Source: JANLSO01 sp031362405 (GTDB taxonomy: Bacteria; Actinomycetota; Thermoleophilia; Miltoncostaeales; Miltoncostaeaceae). Taken from it: DNA of 30,155 nt. The stretch covers positions 1 through 30,155 of the forward strand of contig JANLSO010000014.1 of NCBI GenBank assembly GCA_031362405.1, written 5' to 3'. The translations under genes were made by a program, and so were the position numbers. The notes under the pieces were generated by a model. The model worked only from the letters and a program-made list of their open reading frames with translations, ran no database searches and was not told the DNA's origin. Within the stretch, counting starts at the first letter, position 1; each line of letters begins with the position of its first letter. Of this stretch, positions 23,677 through 30,155 are shown piece by piece.

Positions 23677-24580
23677 TCCCTTCGGCCAGGGCACGCCGGC
23701 GACGGCGCCGATCCCGATCGGACCGGCGTCGAGCGCCGCCCAACGGGTACTGCTCATGACCCACAAGGCACCCGAGGTCACCAGCGGGGCTCTGCCAACG
23801 GTTCTCGCGATCTTGAAAGAGCGCGGCGTCGAGGTGCTCGTGCCGCCCGCCGAGGTCGTCAAGCACCCGCGTCTGGCGGAGTACTCCACCAGCGACGGCG
23901 TCACGCTGAAGGGCGGTGGGGAAGACCTCATCCTCGTGCTCGGTGGCGACGGCAGCATCCTGCGCGCGCTCGCTCGAGAGGCCGGCTCTGGGGCCCCGGT
24001 GATCGGCGTGAACTACGGCCGTGTGGGGTTTCTGACCACGATCGAGCGCGACGAGCTCGAAACCGGGCTGCGACGGGTGTTGTCCGGCGACTTCGTCATC
24101 ATCGCGCTCCCGTCGCTGACGGTCGATTGGAGTGACGGTTGGGTGAGCGCGGTCAACGACCTGGCTCTGCTACGCGGGGGCGAATCACGCATTGCCGATC
24201 TCTCGTTCGCCATCGACGGCGAGCGGGTCGCGAACGTGCGCTGCGACGGCCTGGTGGCCTCCACCCCCGTCGGCTCAACGGCCTACAACCTGGCCGCGGG
24301 CGGACCCACGGTGTCGTGGCGGGTGCGGTGCTTCGTGCTGAGCTTCCTTGCGGGCCACCACCTCGATACGCGGCCCCTGGTCATCGCGCCGGAAGAACGC
24401 CTGTCGATCACGAACTCGGCGGTCGTGGGGGCGTGCGACATCCTCGCCGACGGGGTAAAGGTGGGCTCGTTGGCCCCCGGCCGCGCGGTCAAGGTCGGCC
24501 TCGGCGGCTCGGAGGTTCATCTGGCGACCTTCCCGGAGGCGTCGTTCTTTCGCCGCTACCGAGAGAAGTTCGGACGCTAG
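23669..24580 (+). CDS. nadK: NAD kinase
   Basis: NadK phosphorylates NAD+ to NADP+. The 303-aa protein has the catalytic GGDGSIL, GVNYGRVGFLT, the NAD-contacting VNDLALLRG and DGLVASTPVGSTAYNLAAGGP, all in order. ATG at 23669 overlaps the end of tlyA by 8 bases. A short Pro/Ala-rich N-terminal extension precedes the first beta-strand (RVLLMTHK). Confidence 0.95.
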   Translation: MPDPFGQGTPATAPIPIGPASSAAQRVLLMTHKAPEVTSGALPTVLAILKERGVEVLVPPAEVVKHPRLAEYSTSDGVTLKGGGEDLILVLGGDGSILRALAREAGSGAPVIGVNYGRVGFLTTIERDELETGLRRVLSGDFVIIALPSLTVDWSDGWVSAVNDLALLRGGESRIADLSFAIDGERVANVRCDGLVASTPVGSTAYNLAAGGPTVSWRVRCFVLSFLAGHHLDTRPLVIAPEERLSITNSAVVGACDILADGVKVGSLAPGRAVKVGLGGSEVHLATFPEASFFRRYREKFGR

Positions 24581-24593
24581 ACCCCACGCCCGC

Positions 24594-26288
24594 ATGATCC
24601 GGTCGCTCGATATCCGTGGCCTGGTGGTGATCGACCACGCCGAGCTGGTCCTGCCGATGGGCCTGTCGGTGATTACGGGTGAGACAGGCGCGGGCAAGAC
24701 CGTCGTCGCCCAGGCCCTGGGGCTGCTCGCGGGAGCCGCCGCTGACTCTGATCAGGTGCGCCCGGGCGCGAAGCACGCCCTGGTGCAGGCGACGCTCGCC
24801 CTGCCCGACGGTTACTGGGAGGCGCTCGACCCCAACGGCGCCATCGCACCCCTGCGCGAACTGCTTGACGACGAGGCGGAGGTCACGGTGGCGCGCCGCG
24901 TGCCGGCCGAGGGCCGGGCCCGGGCATTGGTCGATGGTCAGGCCGCCCCCCGTGAGGCGGTCGCGGCGCTCGCACGGTCGGTGGTGCGGTTCTCGGGTCA
25001 GCATGAGCAACGACGGCTCGTGTCATCCGCCGCGCAGATGGCCGCGCTCGACGCGTTCGCCGGCCAGGAGGTCGTCGATCTGGCGACGCGCCTGACCGCC
25101 CTGCGGCGCCGCCTGGCGGCGGCGGCGCGCGCCGTTGCCGCGGCGCGGGCGCGAGGGGAGGCCGTGGCACGCGAACGCGATCAGCTCGAACAGCTCGTCG
25201 CCGACGCCGATGAGGTGGTGCCCGACCTGGCCGAGCACGCGGGGCTGCTCACCGATCGCGACCGCTCCCGCCACAGCGCCCGCCTGGCCGAGGCCGCCGC
25301 CGCCGCCGCAGAGGCCCTTTCCTCAGGCGACTCCGGCCTCGGTGCCGTCGACGTGCTCGGCACCGCCGCCGGTGCCCTCGAAGGTGTCGCCGACATCGAT
25401 GCCGCCCTCGCCGGCCCGTTGGCAGAGATCATGGCGAGCCAATCGACCCTGCAGGAGGTCGCGGCGACGCTGCACACCTACCTCGAAGACCTCGACACCG
25501 AGCCGGGTCGCCTCGACGTCATCGAGGGGCGCCTCGAGCAGTACTCGCGCTTCGAGCGCCGATGGGGGCCGGGTCTCGAGGCCGCGCTTGACCGTGTCGT
25601 CGATGCCCGCCAGGCCCTCGCCGACCTACGCGAAGGTGGCAGTGAGATCGAGCTGCGACTCACCGAACACGCAACGGTGCTGGCCGAGACCCGCGAGCTG
25701 GCCGACGCGCTTTACGCCCGCCGCAGTGACGCCGGTCCACTGCTGGCAGAGGCCGTCGTCGCCGAGCTGGCCGAACTGGCGATGGACAGGGCCGAGTTCC
25801 GGGCGGTCCTGGAGCAGGCCGACGACGACAGCGGCGTTGCCCGCCAGACCTGCACCTTTCTGCTGCGCGCCAACCCGGGCCTACCCGAGGCCCCGCTGGC
25901 GCTGGCGGCCTCAGGGGGAGAGTTGTCGCGCGTGCTGCTCGCCCTCCACGGTGTCGCCTCTCAGGCCGGCGCCGAGACGTGGGACTTCGACGAGGTCGAC
26001 GCAGGGATCGGCGGCGTGACCGCCACCGCCGTCGCCGCGAAACTCGCGCGCCTGGCCGAAGGCCGTCAGGTGATCGTGATCACCCACCTGCCCCAGGTCG
26101 CGGCCCGCGCCGACGCCCATTTCAGGCTCGTCAAGGGCACCGATGCGGCTGGCCTCACGACAACGCGTATCGACCCGCTCGATGGCGATGACCTTGTCGC
26201 CGAGCTGTGTCGGATGCTCGGTGCCGCACCCACCGACACCGGCGCCCGCCGCCACGCCAAAGAACTCCTCGCCCGCCGCGGCGGCTGA
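24594..26288 (+). CDS. recN: DNA repair protein RecN
   Basis: RecN is an SMC-like ATPase acting in double-strand-break repair. The 564-aa protein has Walker A GETGAGKT (Lys35) at the N-terminus, a long central coiled-coil region rich in Ala, Arg and Glu, the signature ASGGELSR, the Walker B region WDFDEVDAGIGG and THLPQVAARAD. The residues before Walker B (ETWDFDEVD) are less hydrophobic than the usual L-I-F-D-E-V-D. ATG at 24594 is 13 bases after nadK. Confidence 0.94.
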   Translation: MIRSLDIRGLVVIDHAELVLPMGLSVITGETGAGKTVVAQALGLLAGAAADSDQVRPGAKHALVQATLALPDGYWEALDPNGAIAPLRELLDDEAEVTVARRVPAEGRARALVDGQAAPREAVAALARSVVRFSGQHEQRRLVSSAAQMAALDAFAGQEVVDLATRLTALRRRLAAAARAVAAARARGEAVARERDQLEQLVADADEVVPDLAEHAGLLTDRDRSRHSARLAEAAAAAAEALSSGDSGLGAVDVLGTAAGALEGVADIDAALAGPLAEIMASQSTLQEVAATLHTYLEDLDTEPGRLDVIEGRLEQYSRFERRWGPGLEAALDRVVDARQALADLREGGSEIELRLTEHATVLAETRELADALYARRSDAGPLLAEAVVAELAELAMDRAEFRAVLEQADDDSGVARQTCTFLLRANPGLPEAPLALAASGGELSRVLLALHGVASQAGAETWDFDEVDAGIGGVTATAVAAKLARLAEGRQVIVITHLPQVAARADAHFRLVKGTDAAGLTTTRIDPLDGDDLVAELCRMLGAAPTDTGARRHAKELLARRGG

Positions 26289-26300
26289 GGGCCCTCCCCG

Positions 26301-26700
26301 ATGGACGTAGTCACTCTTACGCTGATCGTTGTGTTCGTCCTGCCGGGCTAGCTGGCCGGAAGCGTTTGCACGCCGCGGCGGTACTTACGAGCTGCGGGAG
26401 GGCAGTCTCCAGCTGGTCCTCGGCACGCTCCTTTTCCCAGGCGCGATACATCTTGTCTTCATCCTCTGGAGCGTCCGTCTTTCGCGCGGGATACCCGATG
26501 CGGCTCGGTGGCATGAGCATCCGTGGGAGTGTGCCGCGTATCTGATCGCGGTCGGCGGCGTTGCTCCTTTGCTGTCGGGCAGCGGCTGGGTGGTCGCAAC
26601 AAGGGCGGCCCGCTCGTCGTCGGAAAGTACGGAGAGGCATGACGAATCAGTCTTTCGTCGAGCTCCCCGCATGTGCATCAAGGAGGGATCTGATGCGTAG
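26301..26700 (+). pseudogene. Decayed DUF6338-like membrane protein gene
   Basis: ATG at 26301 encodes a hydrophobic helix ending FVLPG, then meets TAG (26349-26351) where such proteins usually have Tyr (L-P-G-Y). A frame change near 26355-26365 then restores AFARRGGTYELREGSLQLVLG, a second hydrophobic segment (LLFPGAIHLVFILW) and a third (AAYLIAVGGVAPLLSG), ending at 26700. The layout resembles DUF6338 proteins, an assignment by memory of the 'LPGYLA' start. A nonsense codon plus a frameshift make it non-functional unless both are sequencing errors. Confidence 0.5.
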
Positions 26701-26917
26701 GCATTCGAATAGCGGGAATCGCCCGTCCCCGGTTCGCACTGCGGTGGCCGAACCCGGCGAGATCCGAGGAACGATCGGTGCGACCGGCACGCCGCAGGGC
26801 GCACCCAGGCCGGCAGTCCCACCGGCGGGCGTCGGGGTGGTCAGCTTTGTGACGGGACGGCCCCTGGTGTTGGTGCCGTCGGTCACGGCGAGAGTCCCGA
26901 GAAGTAACAGCCGTTGA
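26693..26917 (+). CDS. Possible small hypothetical protein, 74 aa
   Basis: ATG at 26693 is preceded by a strong AGGAGGG site (26681-26687), the best Shine-Dalgarno match in this part of the window, and overlaps the end of the decayed gene by 8 bases. The peptide is rich in Pro, Arg, Val and Gly, with a Val-rich hydrophobic stretch in the second half (GVGVVSFVTGRPLVLVPSV). I do not recognise a family. It may be a remnant of the same decayed locus. Confidence 0.35.
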   Translation: MRRHSNSGNRPSPVRTAVAEPGEIRGTIGATGTPQGAPRPAVPPAGVGVVSFVTGRPLVLVPSVTARVPRSNSR

Positions 26918-26924
26918 TCCGTGG

Positions 26925-27294
26925 CTACCAGACTGCCTGAGGGAAATTCTGGCGAATCGTCTCGTCTCGGGTGAGTAGCCGGGCTCGGTCGTGGATGGCG
27001 TGGCCGACGAGGAGCCGGTCGAAGGGATCGCGGGTCCAGGCGAGCTGTCGCGCCGCATCGGTGGCCTCGCCCGGGGCCCCGTCGCGTACGCCCAACGCCA
27101 CCTCGCGGCTCAGCGACTCGAGGACGTCCTCTGGCGCGACGGCGAGCCGATCGATCGAACAGATACTGAAGCTCGAGTGCGACGGCCGGGGACACGACGA
27201 GGGCCTCGACCTCGAGGATGCCCGCGCGCGGTGTCAGAAGATCCACGCGGCCCTGGTAGAGCCAGACGACCACGCGGGTGTCGAGGTGGATCAG
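26925..27294 (-). pseudogene. Frameshifted VapC-type PIN toxin gene without antitoxin
   Basis: Read on the minus strand, the sequence starts at a CTG (27294) followed by IHLDTRVVVWLYQG, a standard PIN opening, and continues to ALELQYLF near 27157. A frame change at GATCGATC (about 27150-27157) is needed to reach DRLAVAPEDVLESLS and the C-terminal half TRDPFDRLLVGHA and LLTRDETIRQNFP, ending with TAG at 26925. All four acidic positions persist, but split between two frames. No ATG or GTG start is available before the first Asp, and the preceding sequence is a different decayed gene, so no antitoxin remains. Confidence 0.65.
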
Positions 27295-27780
27295 AGGCGC
27301 TCACCACTACCGCGCGCCCCGAGTCGGCGAGCACCACCTTCGACGCGCGGGAGGCCCCACCCGTCGCGTCGACGGTACCCGACGTCGCCATGGGGTACGA
27401 CGGTCGACACGTCGGTACGCGATCACCACGCGGCCGTCGTCGACGAGCGCGATGCCCGATCCGTTCACGTTGACCGACGCCGTCGCGTTGAGGGAGCGAC
27501 CCCCGAGAGTCGCCAGCGGCCGGCCGGCCGTCCACGCGCCGCCGAGACCGAGACGTGCGCGCACATCGACGCGCTGACGCGAGCCGTGGGCGGTCGCAAC
27601 GACCACAACGGCATCCCCGAATCGTTCACCGCCGCCGCGATCGCCTGCCCCGGGATGTGTGCGCGCCAGAAAGGGATCACCGGGCGGAACGAAGCTGACC
27701 GGTCCGAAGCCGGCGGCGGCCGGCCCCGCGACCACGAGGCACGCTGCGACCAATCTCGGGCCCAGAATCTTGCGCGTTAC
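27295..27780 (-). pseudogene. Decayed secreted repeat protein gene with a lost start codon
   Basis: On the minus strand a strong GAGGAGG site (27792-27786) lies 5 bases before GTA at 27780-27778, where a GTG start would be expected. The frame then reads TRKILGPRLVAACLVVAGPAAA, a clear signal peptide, and a segment with G-S-G-I-A-L-V-D-D-G-R-V-V-I-A-Y-R-R near 27440, typical of propeller-like repeats. A frame change near 27400 is needed to reach a second repeat (KVVLADSGRAVVVSASD). The sequence then runs straight into the VapC remnant, so the 3' part is missing. A TTG at 27753 would allow a 148-aa product in the first frame. Confidence 0.5.
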
Positions 27781-27930
27781 ACGCGCCTCCTCGCTGCGTG
27801 GGGTATCTGGCCCGAAGTTCCGCCGAGGGGCGAAAACCGCGAGCGCATCACCCAGAGGGGTGACGGTGCGACCGAAACTTTCGTCTAGGCTCGACCCGGA
27901 ATCGGAGCTTTACACAACTCTCACACTCGC

Positions 27931-28053
27931 ATGGGCCTTGATCGCTTTCTCGGACGAAATACCTTCGCGCATCTCGCCGGCAGACCGTTGTGCCCCGATG
28001 GACGGCCGACCGACGTCACCGAAGACATCCGAACTCGCCCGGAGGCGTTGTGA
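27931..28053 (+). CDS. Small ORF, 40 aa, coupled to secreted protein
   Basis: ATG at 27931 opens a 40-aa peptide beginning MGLDRFLGRNTFAHLAG and ending RTRPEAL. Its TGA (28051-28053) overlaps the GTG of the next gene as GTGA. It has no hydrophobic helix and one Cys. A TTTACACAACT stretch and CACACT lie just upstream as possible promoter sequence; no Shine-Dalgarno site is seen. The overlap and plausible composition favour a real microprotein or leader peptide, but there is no family support. Confidence 0.45.
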   Translation: MGLDRFLGRNTFAHLAGRPLCPDGRPTDVTEDIRTRPEAL

Positions 28054-28427
28054 AGAATCGCGGAGATACGGGTCGGTCGCGCCGGCAGGGCGCTGCGCTC
28101 CTTGCCGCCATCATGGTCGCCGTTACCATCCCGGCCACGGCGTCCGCCGCGGCGACGCTCTATGCGCAAAGGTGGATGAAGGCCGGTGAGGTCGTCGTCC
28201 ACCCGACCGCGCGTACGTGGTTGGCCAACACGATGACGGCGGCGAACGGCAAACGCGCCGTGCGTGTCTGGGCGTACAGCAACTACCGCGATCGGTACGC
28301 GGGCGACTCGGGACGCCAATACGGCACGACGGTCGTCTACCTGGGCTCCTACTGGGGCCAGACCCGGCTCTACTGCCAGAACTGGTCGGGCACGTCGGAA
28401 ATCGCCGAATGCCGGGGGGACTACTAA
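28050..28427 (+). CDS. Small secreted protein, 125 aa, function unknown
   Basis: GTG at 28050 is chosen for its GGAGG site 4 bases upstream and because it starts a signal peptide (KNRGDTGRSRR, then ALLAAIMVAVTIPATASA). The mature part of about 88 residues is rich in Tyr, Trp, Arg and Gly, with motifs such as WAYSNYRDRYAGDSG and a C-terminal pair of Cys (YCQNWSG and AECRGDY) that could form a disulfide. It looks like a small beta-rich secreted protein. I cannot place it in a known bacteriocin or inhibitor family. Its TAA shares one base with the next ATG (TAATG). Confidence 0.65.
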   Translation: MKNRGDTGRSRRQGAALLAAIMVAVTIPATASAAATLYAQRWMKAGEVVVHPTARTWLANTMTAANGKRAVRVWAYSNYRDRYAGDSGRQYGTTVVYLGSYWGQTRLYCQNWSGTSEIAECRGDY

Positions 28428-29095
28428 TGAGCCGCATCACGCCTCGCGTCCGCACCGCCATCGCCGGTGTTGCATGTGCCAGCGCCGTCCTTGGCGTGGT
28501 GATTGCCAGCGGAACGGCAGTACCGCGCCCGCGCGCCGAACCGATAACCGACCCGGTGATCACGCCCGACGGGGGCCCGCCGACGTTTGAGGTCCTGAAG
28601 AAGCAGCGCACGGCCGAGGACAGAATCAACAACCTCTTACCAGCGGAGGTACTCACGGGCATCAACGTCTCGGAAGCCCGCTTCGCGCGGCGCTTTCGCG
28701 GTGTGCGCGTCTTCGTGGCCCCGATGCTCACGGGCACCGATATCTGCGTGATCATGATCAACCAGCCATGGGCGGCGACGCGCGCGGCGATCAACTGCGC
28801 GCCACCCGAATGGCTGGCGACCGGGCGCCAGGCGATGAAGCTGCAGGGCGCCCGCGGCGAGGAGGCGATCTACGCCGGCATCGTCCCCGATGGAGTCGCA
28901 GGGGTAACCGTCGGAGCCGAAGACTCCAGCGTTGAGGGCAACGTCATCGCGCTTCGCCGGGAGTCGGGTCGCCTCGACCGCGGTGCCCGGTACCGCCTGC
29001 GCAACGGCGATCAGCGCGACGTGGAGATCCCGGTCGACGAGGCCCTCGATGCGAACGTCAAGAACCCGTCGGCGCCGCGCCCGCCCAAACCGTAG
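28427..29095 (+). CDS. Secreted or membrane-anchored hypothetical protein, 222 aa
   Basis: ATG at 28427 overlaps the previous stop, giving translational coupling. An N-terminal hydrophobic segment (AIAGVACASAVLGVVIASGTA) is a signal peptide or anchor. The rest has a Pro-rich stretch (DPVITPDGGPPTF), a helical segment, a central part with two Cys (TDICVIM and AINCAPP) and a beta-rich C-terminal half with GVAGVTVGAED. It ends in a Pro-rich tail. I do not recognise the family. It and the preceding protein probably act together outside the cell. Its stop abuts the stop of the convergent hydrolase gene with no intervening base. Confidence 0.65.
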   Translation: MSRITPRVRTAIAGVACASAVLGVVIASGTAVPRPRAEPITDPVITPDGGPPTFEVLKKQRTAEDRINNLLPAEVLTGINVSEARFARRFRGVRVFVAPMLTGTDICVIMINQPWAATRAAINCAPPEWLATGRQAMKLQGARGEEAIYAGIVPDGVAGVTVGAEDSSVEGNVIALRRESGRLDRGARYRLRNGDQRDVEIPVDEALDANVKNPSAPRPPKP

Positions 29096-30155
29096 TTACC
29101 GGCCCGCCCGGGCTCCGGATGGCCTCGGAACGCGGGCGACACGGGCGACCTGCCAGCGGGCAGCCGACGCGAGGCGCGCGCGAATGCGGATGCCGAGGTA
29201 CCCGGCGTCGGGAAGCGACAGTGCGAGCCGCCCGGTGGTCGCGACCTTGACGGTGGTGATCCGCTTCCATCGGCGCGTTGAATAGCCCTCGACGATCAGG
29301 CGCACCGGGGCGGTGGTGAACACCTTGGTGTTCACGCGGATCGTCCGCCGTTCGAAGCGCAAACGCAGCGGCCCGAGGCGCAAACGGCCTTTGCTCGAGA
29401 CGACCTGGCTTGGCAGCGGCGACACGGCTGCCGGTCGCGGCAACTCTGGCGTAGCGAAGATCCCACGAGCGTTGGGGTCACCGGCGCTCGATCCTGGCGC
29501 AGGGATGGCCCCCGGAGGGCGCGGCACGGAAACCAAGCTCAAGGCGGCGTACGCCGGTTTCGGGGACCAATCGAATCGCAGAAGCCCCTGGTTGTCTTCC
29601 CACCGGTTCTTGTTGGTGCTCGAATCGCGGAGGTTGTACCAAAAGATGCGGTCGGTCGACCCGGCAAGGTAGCGACGGCGGTACGTGAAAGCGCGCACCA
29701 GGTAGTCGGCCTGCACATCCTCGGTCGCGGTGTTGACGCCCCCCGGGGTGCATGAGGTACAGGTACTCCAGCTGTGCTCCATCAGCCAGATCGGCCGGCC
29801 CGGGTCGTAACGGTCGACGATCGTTCGCAGATAGCGCTGGCCATTAAGGCTCGACGGCGTGGGGTGACCCTGCTGATCGGTCGGCTCGGCCTCGGGCGTA
29901 AGCGCCGGGTAGGCATTCCATCCGATGATGTCTGCGTAGCCGGCGAGTCCGGCCTTGTAGGCGTTCTCGATGAACGCGTACGCCCCCTTGGCCGGGTCGG
30001 AGAACGACAGGCCCGCGAGAGGGGCGCTCAATACCAGCGCTGTCGGGTCAGCGGCCTTGACCGCCGTATACGCCTGCCGCTGAAGGGCGACGTAGGCAAT
30101 TGCGTCCGGCGGGTCCCAAAAGTTGCGGATGTTCGGCTCATTCCACGGCGAATAG
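29096..30155 (-). CDS. Clan GH-A type glycoside hydrolase (5' partial)
   Basis: The reading frame continues to the right edge, so the N-terminus is missing. The first visible residues include YSPWNEPN, with the acid/base Glu of GH-A (alpha/beha)8 enzymes such as GH5 or GH39. Further on are GWNAYP, IWLMEHSWST, with the likely nucleophile Glu, and RIFWYNLRDS, which fits the last barrel strands. After about residue 210 of the visible part a Pro-rich linker leads to a C-terminal beta-rich domain (about 100 residues). The enzyme is probably secreted. The substrate cannot be inferred. Position in GH-A is an inference from motifs. Confidence 0.8.
   Translation of the reverse strand, partial: YSPWNEPNIRNFWDPPDAIAYVALQRQAYTAVKAADPTALVLSAPLAGLSFSDPAKGAYAFIENAYKAGLAGYADIIGWNAYPALTPEAEPTDQQGHPTPSSLNGQRYLRTIVDRYDPGRPIWLMEHSWSTCTSCTPGGVNTATEDVQADYLVRAFTYRRRYLAGSTDRIFWYNLRDSSTNKNRWEDNQGLLRFDWSPKPAYAALSLVSVPRPPGAIPAPGSSAGDPNARGIFATPELPRPAAVSPLPSQVVSSKGRLRLGPLRLRFERRTIRVNTKVFTTAPVRLIVEGYSTRRWKRITTVKVATTGRLALSLPDAGYLGIRIRARLASAARWQVARVARVPRPSGARAGR

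Noticed and set aside
22726..23958. Upstream extension of the PlsC frame on the minus strand (about 400 extra residues)
   Set aside because: This part is antisense to tlyA and nadK and has no conserved features; a GAGGA site and GTG at 22725 give a normal-length acyltransferase.
24883..26255. Several open frames antisense to recN
   Set aside because: They are Arg/Pro/Ser-rich shadows of the strong recN coding frame with no start signals.
26647..27273. A 208-codon minus-strand frame as a single protein
   Set aside because: Only its first 39 codons belong to the PIN-domain remnant; the rest is out of frame with the conserved C-terminal half and antisense to other ORFs.

Overview
The window is high-GC bacterial DNA with dense gene packing and many 4-base stop/start overlaps. 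The core order aroC-aroK-aroB-aroQ-pepQ-efp-accB-accC-nusB-xseB-dxs, followed later by tlyA-nadK-recN, is a Gram-positive (Actinomycetota-type) arrangement. A UPF0182 protein, a secreted delta-60/RTX protein, a thioester-domain surface protein and several apparently leaderless promoters fit the same picture. My best guess is a deep actinobacterial lineage such as class Thermoleophilia; this is inference from gene content, not proof. Layout: 1-3033 holds cell-surface and hypothetical genes: a lipoprotein cut by the left edge, a small minus-strand gene, a thioester-domain/DUF11 surface protein and a small helical protein. 3169-6276 is a large UPF0182 membrane protein preceded by an apparent 8-codon leader ORF. 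6242-7641 holds a frameshifted membrane gene with its truncated partner, a 3-TM protein and a polyproline microprotein. 7740-18385 is the housekeeping block on the plus strand: shikimate pathway (aroC, aroK, aroB, aroQ), an M24 peptidase, EF-P, a biotin carboxylase system, NusB, an XseB-like protein and DXS. 18457-22725 is an accessory insert between dxs and tlyA: a secreted repeat protein, two palindromic elements, a VapBC toxin-antitoxin pair, UDP-glucuronate decarboxylase and a PlsC acyltransferase. 22840-26288 is tlyA-nadK-recN. 26301-27780 is a stretch of decayed genes. 27931-29095 carries a small ORF overlapping two secreted proteins of unknown function. 29096-30155 is the 3' part of a clan GH-A type glycoside hydrolase cut by the right edge. 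How the genes work together: AroK, AroB, AroQ and AroC are four of the seven shikimate-pathway steps. The BCCP and AccC proteins form the carboxylation half of a biotin-dependent carboxylase, but no active carboxyltransferase gene is in the window. TlyA, NadK and RecN form the usual conserved group. EF-P is relevant to the proline-rich proteins nearby. Most notable: (1) the biotin carrier protein is fused to a complete oxaloacetate-decarboxylase-alpha/pyruvate-carboxylase-like carboxyltransferase region that has lost its carbamylated lysine and both metal-binding histidines, so it looks like a pseudoenzyme scaffold; (2) five palindromes share the core GGTGCC-N-GGCACC but have element-specific arms that stay self-complementary, including one compensated base-pair change; (3) a palindromic operator lies over both the -10 box and the start codon of the VapB-type antitoxin; (4) an undescribed small-ORF/secreted-protein trio lies at 27931-29095.
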